From NCBI GenBank assembly GCA_023438785.1, contig JAEXQJ010000400.1:1-20275 (forward strand): a stretch of 20,275 nt of DNA, in the 5' to 3' direction. Each line of letters starts with the position of its first letter. The first letter of the stretch is position 1. Shown here piece after piece: positions 8,107-15,124 of the stretch. Position numbers and translations under genes: made by a program. The notes beneath the pieces are model-generated. The model was not told the DNA's origin. It did no database searches and saw only the letters and a program-made list of their open reading frames with translations. The DNA comes from Pseudomonadota bacterium. GTDB lineage: Bacteria > Myxococcota_A > Polyangia > Fen-1088.

Positions 8107-8120
8107 ACCGCGTCGCGCAC

Positions 8121-8137
8121 CGCGGGTTCGAGCCGCG
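8121..8137. terminator. Weak hairpin between convergent fucosidase and galK
   Basis: The 41-base gap between the two convergent stop codons contains CGCGG / CCGCG arms (8121-8125 and 8133-8137) around a 7-base loop. There is no T-run on either side. It may help end transcription from both directions, but the stem is only five pairs in GC-rich DNA, so chance is a real alternative. Confidence 0.25.
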
Positions 8138-8147
8138 CCGTCGTCCT

Positions 8148-9305
8148 TCAGAGCGGAAGGACGTGCGCGCCGGGGCTGGGTTCGAAGACGTGGATCTCCG
8201 CCGTGCGGCCCGCGCGCTTGCGATAGCCGGACATCATGGCCTGAGAGAATGCCGGCACCGCCTCGGCCTGCACGAGATTCACGGTGCTGCCACCGAAGCC
8301 GGCGCCGGTCAGACGAGCCCCGTGACAGTGCGGTTGGGAGAGGGCCAGGTCGACCAGGATGTCGAGCTCCGGGCAGCTCACCTCGTAATCGTCGCGCAGG
8401 CTGAAGTGCGATGCGGCCATCATCGTCTTGAGCTGGGCCCTGTCGCCCTCGCGCAGGAGGGTCACGGTCCGCGCCACGCGTGCGTTCTCCGAAACCACAT
8501 GGCGGCAGCGTCGCGCCACCACGGGGGGCAACGTGGGGAAGAACCGCGCCAGGTCTTCGGTCGTCACGTCCCGCAGGGCGCGCAGGTTGGGCAAGGAGCC
8601 CGACATGATCCGCACGCCCTCCTCGCACTCCGCGCGGCGTTTGTTGTACTCGGAGGAGCCGAGGGAATGGCGGACGCCGCTGTTCACCACGACGATCTTG
8701 AGCCCCCGGGGCAGCTCCACGGTCTTGCGTGCCAGAGAGCGGCAATCGAGGAGCAGCGCGCGGCCCGGCTCGCCGAATGCGGAAGCCATCTGGTCCATGA
8801 TCCCACAGGCCACGCCCACGAAGCCGTTCTCCGCCTCACGCGCCAGCTTGGCGACCTCCTCGGTCGACAGCTCGAAGCCAGCCAGGCGCTGGAGCAGGAG
8901 AACCGTGGCCACCTCGTACGCCGCGGATGAGCTCAGGCCCGCGCCCTGGGGAATGTCGCCCGTGATGGCGGCCTCGCACGCCGGCACCTGAATGCCTCGC
9001 CGGGCGAGCGCCCAGACCACGCCCTTGAAGTAGTCGGCCCAGTGATGCTTCGGATCGCGTTCCAGGCAGCCGCGCGCGAAGGTGCAACTGTCCCCCAGGT
9101 CCAGGGCGTGAAGGGTGAAGTCGTTCCCGGACACGCGCCGCGCCGCCAGGGCCACGCCGCGATCCACGGCGGCGGGCATGACGAAGCCATCGTTGTAGTC
9201 CGTGTGCTCGCCGATGAGATTCACCCGCCCGGGGGCGTAGGCGGCGGCTTCGGCGTCGTGCTGGGAGACCTTGCGAAAGGCGGCGAGAAGACGTTCGGGA
9301 TCCAT
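8148..9305 (-). CDS. galK: Galactokinase
   Basis: GalK phosphorylates alpha-D-galactose with ATP to galactose 1-phosphate in the cytoplasm. The 385-residue product matches the usual length (~380-390). It has the galactokinase signature G-R-V-N-L-I-G-E-H-T-D-Y-N-D-G (~26-40), the GHMP ATP-binding loop P-Q-G-A-G-L-S-S-S-A-A (~119-129), C-G-I-M-D-Q (Asp171 as catalytic base) and the C-terminal G-A-R-L-T-G-A-G-F-G-G-S. The start at 9305 has CGAGGTG upstream and lies 23 bases after the nucleotidyltransferase; a TTG at 9338 would overlap that gene and has no better site. It is the last gene of the GH35-nucleotidyltransferase-galK operon, which fits use of galactose freed by GH35. Confidence 0.96.
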   Translation of the reverse strand: MDPERLLAAFRKVSQHDAEAAAYAPGRVNLIGEHTDYNDGFVMPAAVDRGVALAARRVSGNDFTLHALDLGDSCTFARGCLERDPKHHWADYFKGVVWALARRGIQVPACEAAITGDIPQGAGLSSSAAYEVATVLLLQRLAGFELSTEEVAKLAREAENGFVGVACGIMDQMASAFGEPGRALLLDCRSLARKTVELPRGLKIVVVNSGVRHSLGSSEYNKRRAECEEGVRIMSGSLPNLRALRDVTTEDLARFFPTLPPVVARRCRHVVSENARVARTVTLLREGDRAQLKTMMAASHFSLRDDYEVSCPELDILVDLALSQPHCHGARLTGAGFGGSTVNLVQAEAVPAFSQAMMSGYRKRAGRTAEIHVFEPSPGAHVLPL

Positions 9306-9328
9306 GGCACCTCGAATCTGTTCGGACG

Positions 9329-10243
9329 CTATTTCCAAAGCGGCGACGGGTAGTCACCGCGCTCTGCCATCTTCTTCATGGTCTCGACCACGCCGGGCTT
9401 GTCTTGCGCGTGCGTGACGCCGAACCAGATGTCCGACGTGGGCAGCACGCGCACGCGCGCGGCCTGTTCCCGCAACAGCTCGCCCAGAACCACCGAGAGG
9501 ATGCATTCCGAGTTGTCGGGCGACGCGCTCTGGCGCTCCAGGAACGTGACGAGATGGCGCTCGAGTTGGCCGAAGAGCGCGGGCGTGAATCCCATCATGT
9601 TCATCGACACCACCTCGGTCCCGTCGAGAAACCGCTCGGCCCCCGTCTCGTCCAGGAACTTGCCCGTCGCTCCCCACTTCTCCACGCGCAGCCGTTCGAC
9701 CAGCCCGTTGAGAAGGCCTGTCCCATCCACGTCGCAGATGGCGCGCGCCACGGAGCCGTGCTCGGACAGGGTCTGCAGGACCGGATAGCCCACCAGGCAG
9801 TACTCCGGCTCCGTCGGCGAGGCGCCCGGCCGCATGAGGAACTCGGCCGCCAGCTTGTAGGAATTCTTGCCGTAGTAGTCGTCGGCGTTGACCACCAGGA
9901 AGGGTTCCTTCACGGATTCGCGCGCGCACCAGATGGCGTGGGCCGTTCCCCAGGGTTTGGTGCGCTCGGGGCGGGCGCTGAACCCGACGGGCAGACTCTC
10001 CCGCTCCTGGAAGACGTAGTCGACCGTCACGCGGCTCTCGTACTTTTTGCCCACGATGGCGCGGAACTCGGTCTCGAAGTCGTGCCGGATGATGAACACG
10101 ATCTTGGCGAACCCGGCCACCAGCGCGTCGTAGACGGCATAGTCCATGATGGTCTCGCCGTGCGGCCCGAACTGATCGATCTGCTTCAGCCCGCCGTACC
10201 GGCTGCCCATGCCCGCGGCCAGGATGAGGAGAGTGGGATTCAT
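9329..10243 (-). CDS. Sugar-1-phosphate nucleotidyltransferase
   Basis: The 304-residue protein is of the NTP-transferase (GT-A-like) family that makes nucleotide sugars from NTP and sugar 1-phosphate. The N-terminal nucleotide-binding loop reads L-A-A-G-M-G-S-R-Y-G-G-L-K-Q (~8-21), and V-V-N-A-D-D-Y-Y-G (~117-125) holds the Mg-binding Asp pair 121/122. W-G-T-A-H-A-I-W (~98-105) matches the glycine/thr-rich substrate loop. It sits between GH35 and galK, 22 bases after the former, and no GalT is present. So it probably acts on galactose 1-phosphate, perhaps as a UTP:Gal-1-P uridylyltransferase; this is inference. The base and sugar specificity cannot be read from sequence. The Shine-Dalgarno is weak (AAAGAAGA), consistent with coupling to GH35. 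Confidence 0.85.
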   Translation of the reverse strand: MNPTLLILAAGMGSRYGGLKQIDQFGPHGETIMDYAVYDALVAGFAKIVFIIRHDFETEFRAIVGKKYESRVTVDYVFQERESLPVGFSARPERTKPWGTAHAIWCARESVKEPFLVVNADDYYGKNSYKLAAEFLMRPGASPTEPEYCLVGYPVLQTLSEHGSVARAICDVDGTGLLNGLVERLRVEKWGATGKFLDETGAERFLDGTEVVSMNMMGFTPALFGQLERHLVTFLERQSASPDNSECILSVVLGELLREQAARVRVLPTSDIWFGVTHAQDKPGVVETMKKMAERGDYPSPLWK

Positions 10244-10265
10244 GATGTCTTCTTTCTGTGGGTCG

Positions 10266-11879
10266 CTAGTACGTTCCCAGGGTCACGCGGAGGACCTGGG
10301 GCGCCGACGTGAAGTTTAGGCCCCAGTCCGTTTGATCGCCGTTCCAGATGCGCAGGACCTTGAACGTACCCTCCTCGTAGACGCCTTCTTCCACCCGCAG
10401 GTACTCGCGCCGAGCGGCGCCGCTGGCCTGGAAATCGACGCGGCAATGGAAGCCCGTGACCAGGAATTGGTTGGCCCCCAACTCGGCGACGAGGACGCGG
10501 CCGATGGGCTCGGGGTTGCCGGGGGGATTGTTGCCGAAGCCGAACTGGCCCACCCCGTAGATGACGTCGACCTTCCAGCCACCCAGGTCCAGCTTCTGGG
10601 CTGGCGTGCCCTTCTGCTCGGTGGCGGTCTTGAGCTTGCCGTCCAGCGCGAGTTGGGCGAGCTCTCGCATCATGGGGCCAACCAACTGGTAGTTCAGGGC
10701 GAAGGGCTTGAGGGTCTCCTCATTCACCTGCTTCGCCCCCAGGGGAAAGTTTTCCGCGCCCGTGTAGTCGACGCCGAAGGGCGCAAAGCCGATGGCTTGT
10801 TGGCCCAACGCCGAGAAGAAGAAGCGCGCGTACTCCGGGGCGTTCGAGATTTCGGGAATGAACAGCGGGTTGTCGGGCCGGCCGTACAGCTCGAGGATGC
10901 GTTGAACCTTGGCGTGGTCGTTCATGTAGATGTCGGGCGCCAAGATGTCGATGGCCGGCGCGGCGGCCTTCCAAATGGGCAGCACGTTGTCCGTGGGCCC
11001 GCCGCTTTCGTAGGTGCCGGCCGGCCCGGGCGAGATGGGATCCCGGAGCGCGGCGTTCACGAAGAGGGGCAGGGGGTATTCCTTCTTCCCCACCGCCGCG
11101 ACCTCACCGATGAAACGTGCCACGGCCCAGGCGTGGAAGAACTCGTCCGCGTCCTTGCCGAAGACCTCGCTCCAGGCCGCGCCCGGATGGCCGGGCTGCT
11201 TGTTCATGGCCGCCAGGACCTCGGTCGGCACGGGGCTGGCGAAGGCCTTCCGCGCGGCCGGAGAGTGATCGCGGACGGCGCCCCAGGTCCCGGCCTCGTT
11301 TTGCACCTGCACCATGATCACGGTGCGCTGGGGATCGACCTGCTTCAGATGGCGCATGAGCGCGGTAAAGGCCCGCTTGTCGGCCTCCAGCCTCTCCGTC
11401 GAGAAGGGCGAGGCCGAATCCACCGCACGGCCTTCGGCGCCGATGAGCCGGGGAAACCGCGCCTGATCATGCTTCATCCACAAGGGCACGTAGTGCGGGC
11501 TGCCGTTCTTCCAGGTGGCGAACCACAGCAGGATGAGCCGGACGTCGTTCTTGCGGCTCTGCTCGATCAGAGTGTCGACGACCGAGTAGTCGAACACGCC
11601 GGGCCGTGGCTCGAACTGCTCCCAGTAGACCGGCATCTCCACGGTGTTGGCGTGGATGAACCTGATGGCGGGCCAAACCTTGGGCAGCATCTCCGGCCAA
11701 GCGCTGGAGTTGTTCACCTGGGCGCCCAGGACGAGATACGGCTTGCCGTCGACCAGCAATCCATGCCGGCCGTCGCGTTGTACGAGCTGGGGCAGGGGAC
11801 GCTGGGCGGGACGAGCCAGCGCAGGGGACGCCAGCAACCCCGCGACGAGCGGAAGACACCAGGTCCGTTTCTTGAGCAT
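10266..11879 (-). CDS. GH35 beta-galactosidase (Bgl35A-like, DUF5597-type C-terminus)
   Basis: The 537-residue exported enzyme removes beta-linked galactose. The start at 11879 gives a clear Sec signal (M-L-K-K-R-T-W, hydrophobic to A-L-A-R ~23) with AAGGGGGTGG upstream; a longer in-frame start at 12044 would bury that signal and is rejected. The TIM-barrel has N-T-V-E-M-P-V-Y-W-E-Q-F-E-P (~78-91), acid/base Glu195 in Q-V-Q-N-E-A-G-T-W-G, and nucleophile Glu343 in L-F-I-P-E-I-S-N-A. A C-terminal beta domain (~400-537) matches the DUF5597-type extension. This architecture is that of the xyloglucan beta-galactosidase Bgl35A of Cellvibrio japonicus, so the likely substrate is galactosylated xyloglucan oligosaccharide in the periplasm. 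It heads the operon with the nucleotidyltransferase and galK, and is divergent from GH31. Confidence 0.9.
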   Translation of the reverse strand: MLKKRTWCLPLVAGLLASPALARPAQRPLPQLVQRDGRHGLLVDGKPYLVLGAQVNNSSAWPEMLPKVWPAIRFIHANTVEMPVYWEQFEPRPGVFDYSVVDTLIEQSRKNDVRLILLWFATWKNGSPHYVPLWMKHDQARFPRLIGAEGRAVDSASPFSTERLEADKRAFTALMRHLKQVDPQRTVIMVQVQNEAGTWGAVRDHSPAARKAFASPVPTEVLAAMNKQPGHPGAAWSEVFGKDADEFFHAWAVARFIGEVAAVGKKEYPLPLFVNAALRDPISPGPAGTYESGGPTDNVLPIWKAAAPAIDILAPDIYMNDHAKVQRILELYGRPDNPLFIPEISNAPEYARFFFSALGQQAIGFAPFGVDYTGAENFPLGAKQVNEETLKPFALNYQLVGPMMRELAQLALDGKLKTATEQKGTPAQKLDLGGWKVDVIYGVGQFGFGNNPPGNPEPIGRVLVAELGANQFLVTGFHCRVDFQASGAARREYLRVEEGVYEEGTFKVLRIWNGDQTDWGLNFTSAPQVLRVTLGTY

Positions 11880-12173
11880 GAAGGCCACCCCCTTCCGTAT
11901 TGCTACGTGGAAGTTGAGCAACCGACTCTGCCGAGGAACGGCGTCGTCGGGCCCCTGACAGACGAATCCGAGCAGTCTCCGTGCTTTTCCCATGGCTCCT
12001 TCTCTGAACACGCTCTGGCGGATGTCGCGGAGAGCGCGGGTCATGGTTTCCTAGGGGTGGACCCCTTGTCAACCGGGCGCAACACGCGCTCAGGAGAAAT
12101 GCGGCGGCCCTGGAAGCGACTAGCCTGTCGCGGCTCCGGCGTGGGAGGATGCGCGCCTCTTCGAGGAGATTTC
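11880..12173. promoter_or_regulatory. Divergent control region between GH35 and GH31
   Basis: These 294 bases separate the divergent starts of the GH35 operon and the GH31 gene, and no credible gene lies inside. Both promoters should be here. On the - strand a perfect TTGACA (12072 to 12067) could be a -35 for the GH35 operon, but no good -10 stands at 16-18 bases. Ribosome binding sites are GAGGAG at 12163-12168 for GH31 and the AAGGGGGTGG before GH35. The 14-base inverted repeat beside the TTGACA is listed separately. A shared regulator site is likely for a sugar-induced locus. Confidence 0.5.
12053..12066. promoter_or_regulatory. Inverted repeat, candidate operator
   Basis: The sequence AGGGGTGGACCCCT has perfect 6-base arms (12053-12058 and 12061-12066) around two bases. 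The 2-base centre cannot form a stable hairpin loop, so a dimeric DNA-binding protein is the better reading. Its end overlaps the - strand TTGACA at 12067-12072 by adjacency, a position suited to repression or co-activation of the GH35 operon. No regulator gene is in the window. Confidence 0.35.
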
Positions 12174-15041
12174 ATGCATCGAATCACCAGGACGCTCTTG
12201 TTGCTTTTGGCTGGCGCCGGATGCTCCACCGGCTTGAACACCCCGATGCCTGTACCTGCTGCTCCGCCACCCGTGACCGTCCAGCGCTTGCCGGAGGGGG
12301 TTGTCGTCCGTTCGGGTGAGGGCTTCCTCAAGCTCGAGGTGTGCGCCCATGACGTCCTTCGCGTCGAGTACGCCAAGGATCAGGCCTTCTTCGCCCGCAA
12401 ATCCCTGGCGGCGCAGCCCAAGCGCTGTGATGGCGCTCCCTTCGAGGTGACCGAGGCCTCGGGCACCGCGACGCTCGCCACGGCCACGCTGCAGGCGCGC
12501 ATCGATCTCGCGACCGGGCGCGTGGCTTTCTTTGACCCCTCGGGGACGCCCATCCTCGAAGAGAGGGAGCGGACCATCATGCCCGCCATCGTCCAGGGCG
12601 AGGCTACGAACCACGTGCGGCAACAGTGGAATCCCAGCCCGGACGAGGCCCTATACGGCCTGGGCGAAAACCAGGTCGGTCTGCTCAACCTGAAGGGCTA
12701 CGATCTCGATCTCTGGCAGCACAACGGCACCATCGTGATTCCCTACCTGGTGTCCAGCCGCGGCTGGGGCGTCTTCTGGGACAACACCTCCTTCACGCGC
12801 TTCGGCGATCTGCGCGAGTTTGCGCCCATCCCGGCCGAGCGCCTCGTCGACGCGAGCGGCAAGCGGGGCGGCCTGACGGGCGCGTACTACAGCGGCGTGA
12901 GCTTCGACAAGCTGGTCGGCGAACGCCTGGACCGCACCATCGACATCGCCCTGGGCAAGTACGAGAAGCGCTCCAACCCGCTCATCCATCCCAACCTGCC
13001 CGCCACCGGCCCCGCCAGCGTGCGCTGGACCGGAGAGGTGGAGCCCGAGGTCAGCGGCGAGTACACCTTCCAGACCTTCTCCAACGGTGGCATCAAGGTC
13101 TGGATCGACGATCGCTTGGTCATCAATCACTGGCGGCAAGACTGGCTGCCCTGGAAGGAGCTGGCTAAGGTCCGACTGGAGGCCAAGCGCCGCCACAAGC
13201 TTCGCGTCGAGTGGACCAAGGACCAGGGCATGGAGACCGTCCAGCTCTACTGGAAGCTTCCGTCCACCGCGCCCGAGACCACGTCGCTGTGGTCCGAGGT
13301 GGGCGACGGCATCGACTACTACCTGGTCTACGGTCCCGACATGGACAAGGTGGTGGCGGGTTATCGCCGCATCACCGGCCCCGCGCCCATGATTCCGCGC
13401 TGGGCCCTGGGGTTGTGGCAGAGCCGGCAGCGCTACGAGACGGCCAAGGAGAGCCTGGACGTGGTGGAGGGATTCCGCTCCCGCGGCATCCCCTTCGACA
13501 ACATCGTGCAGGACTGGTTCTATTGGAAAGAGGATAGCTGGGGCTCGCACGAGTTCGACGCGGCCCGCTTCCCCGATCCCGACGCCTGGGTCCGTGCCAT
13601 CCACGACAAGCACGCCCGCCTGATGATCTCGGTGTGGGCCAAATACTACCCCGGCACCTCGAACTTCGAGGCCATGCGCCTGCAGGGCTTCCTGTATCAG
13701 CGCAACCTGAGCGAAGGGTTGCGCGACTGGGTCGGCGAGTTCGGCTATCCGTACACCTTCTACGACGCCTTCAACCCGGAGGCGGGGCGCCTCTTCTGGT
13801 CGCAGATCAACCAGGCCCTGTTCAGCAAGAAGATGGACGCCTGGTGGCTGGACGCGTCGGAGCCGGATCTGCTGCCCAACCCCACCCTCGACGGACAGCG
13901 GGCCTACATGCACCCGACGGCCATGGGCTCAGGGGCGCGCATGCTCAACGCGTTCTCGCTCATGAACAGCAAGTCGGTCTACGAGGGGCAGCGCGCCGCG
14001 GCGCCCGACCAGCGCGTCTTCATCCTGACCCGCTCGGCCTTCGCTGGACAGCAGCGCTACGGCGCCGCGGTTTGGTCGGGGGACATCACGTCGACGTGGA
14101 CCGCCATGCGACAGCAGATCCCGGCCGGCCTGGGCTTGTCACTCTCGGGCCTGCCGTACTGGACCATGGACATCGGCGGCTTTTCCGTGCCGGCGCGGTT
14201 CTCGGCCAAGAAGCCCACGGCGGAGGATGCGGAGGAGTGGCGTGAGCTGAACACGCGCTGGTTCCAGTTCGGCACCTTCGTGCCGCTGCTGCGCGTTCAC
14301 GGCGAGGCGCCCAAGCGCGAGATGTGGGAACTGGGCGGCGAGAAACACCCGGCCTATCAGACCGAGCTGAAGTTCGATCGCCTCCGCTACCGCCTGCTCC
14401 CCTACATCTATTCGTTGGCCGGCGGGGTCACCCACGAGGGCGGCACCATCCTGCGCCCGCTGGTCATGGACTTCCGCACCGACAAGCAGGCCCTGGAGGT
14501 GAGCGACGAGTTCCTCTTCGGCTCGGCCTTTCTGGTCAGCCCGGTGACCACTTACAAGGCGCGCACGCGTAGCGTGTACCTGCCGGTGGCCGCGGGTTGG
14601 TACGACTTCTGGACCGGTGCCCAACTCGCGGGCGGCCAGACCATCGAGGCGCCCGCGCCCTACGAATCCATGCCCGTGCACGTCAAGGCCGGCTCCATCG
14701 TCCCCACGGGTCCGGAGCTGCAGTACACCGACGAGAAGCCGGCCGATCCCATCGTGCTGTGGGTTTACGCCGGCGCCGATGGCGCGTTCACCCTCTACGA
14801 GGACGATGGCCTCACCTACGGCTACGAGAAGGGCGCCTTCGCACGCATCCCGATCCGCTGGACCGAGGCCACCCGAACCCTGACCATCGGCAAGCGCGAG
14901 GGCGCGTTCCCGGGCATGCAGCAGGAACGCACCTTCCAGGTCGTGCTGGTGGGCAAGGGCAAGCCGGTAGGTTTCTCCTTCGAGCCCAAAGCCGACAAGA
15001 CCGTGCGCTACGACGGCGCACCCGTCGAGCTGAAGCTGTAA
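12174..15041 (+). CDS. GH31 alpha-xylosidase with inserted PA14 domain (Xyl31A-like)
   Basis: The 955-residue enzyme removes terminal alpha-xylose from the non-reducing end of xyloglucan oligosaccharides. ATG 12174 has GAGGAG five bases upstream; sequence open upstream of it is chance. The signal peptide ends A-G-A-G-C (Cys17), a weak lipobox. Domains: N-terminal mutarotase-like sandwich (~35-230), PA14 insert (~231-365; G-L-T-G-A-Y-Y, V-S-G-E-Y-T-F, I-K-V-W-I-D-D, V-Q-L-Y-W), catalytic barrel (~405-790) and C-terminal sandwiches. Nucleophile Asp560 is in W-W-L-D-A-S-E-P-D, acid/base Asp637 in W-S-G-D-I-T-S-T-W. A PA14 inserted at this point is the hallmark of Cellvibrio japonicus Xyl31A, whose PA14 helps bind longer oligosaccharides. 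That makes alpha-xylosidase more likely than alpha-glucosidase. It is a single-gene unit facing the CE20 gene. Confidence 0.92.
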   Translation: MHRITRTLLLLLAGAGCSTGLNTPMPVPAAPPPVTVQRLPEGVVVRSGEGFLKLEVCAHDVLRVEYAKDQAFFARKSLAAQPKRCDGAPFEVTEASGTATLATATLQARIDLATGRVAFFDPSGTPILEERERTIMPAIVQGEATNHVRQQWNPSPDEALYGLGENQVGLLNLKGYDLDLWQHNGTIVIPYLVSSRGWGVFWDNTSFTRFGDLREFAPIPAERLVDASGKRGGLTGAYYSGVSFDKLVGERLDRTIDIALGKYEKRSNPLIHPNLPATGPASVRWTGEVEPEVSGEYTFQTFSNGGIKVWIDDRLVINHWRQDWLPWKELAKVRLEAKRRHKLRVEWTKDQGMETVQLYWKLPSTAPETTSLWSEVGDGIDYYLVYGPDMDKVVAGYRRITGPAPMIPRWALGLWQSRQRYETAKESLDVVEGFRSRGIPFDNIVQDWFYWKEDSWGSHEFDAARFPDPDAWVRAIHDKHARLMISVWAKYYPGTSNFEAMRLQGFLYQRNLSEGLRDWVGEFGYPYTFYDAFNPEAGRLFWSQINQALFSKKMDAWWLDASEPDLLPNPTLDGQRAYMHPTAMGSGARMLNAFSLMNSKSVYEGQRAAAPDQRVFILTRSAFAGQQRYGAAVWSGDITSTWTAMRQQIPAGLGLSLSGLPYWTMDIGGFSVPARFSAKKPTAEDAEEWRELNTRWFQFGTFVPLLRVHGEAPKREMWELGGEKHPAYQTELKFDRLRYRLLPYIYSLAGGVTHEGGTILRPLVMDFRTDKQALEVSDEFLFGSAFLVSPVTTYKARTRSVYLPVAAGWYDFWTGAQLAGGQTIEAPAPYESMPVHVKAGSIVPTGPELQYTDEKPADPIVLWVYAGADGAFTLYEDDGLTYGYEKGAFARIPIRWTEATRTLTIGKREGAFPGMQQERTFQVVLVGKGKPVGFSFEPKADKTVRYDGAPVELKL

Positions 15042-15057
15042 CGAGTCCGAACGAGCA

Positions 15058-15097
15058 ACGGCCGCGAACCCGGGCCAAGGCCCGCGTGCGCGGCCGT
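15058..15097. terminator. Nested hairpin between convergent GH31 and acetylesterase genes
   Basis: Outer arms ACGGCCGCG (15058-15066) and CGCGGCCGT (15089-15097) are perfectly complementary over nine bases. Inside lies a second perfect pair, CGGGCC (15071-15076) and GGCCCG (15079-15084). The element sits in the 83-base gap between two convergent stops and is symmetric, so it can act on both transcripts. Only a short T/A stretch (TATT) follows, as is common in GC-rich genomes. A weaker GAGCC/GGCTC hairpin follows at 15107-15119. Confidence 0.6.
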
Positions 15098-15124
15098 ATT
15101 CCGAGTGAGCCCGGGGCTCGTGGT

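Noticed and set aside
6694..8745. Long antisense open frame (683 codons) across the fucosidase and galK
   Set aside because: It mirrors real genes in GC-rich DNA, is Arg/Gly/Pro-rich and carries no domain motif.
9306..9338. TTG start for galK at 9338
   Set aside because: It overlaps the preceding gene, and the ATG at 9305 has a good ribosome binding site and gives the normal family length.
11880..12044. Upstream start for GH35 at 12044
   Set aside because: It would place 55 charged residues before a textbook Sec signal peptide; the start at 11879 has its own ribosome binding site.
12156..12166. CCTC-TTC-GAGG hairpin over the GH31 ribosome binding site, as a possible translational switch
   Set aside because: Only four base pairs with a 3-base loop; too weak to claim.
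10332..15041. A 1569-codon open frame extending GH31 far upstream across the GH35 gene
   Set aside because: The part before 12174 is antisense to GH35 and low in family content; a signal peptide and GAGGAG place the true start at 12174.
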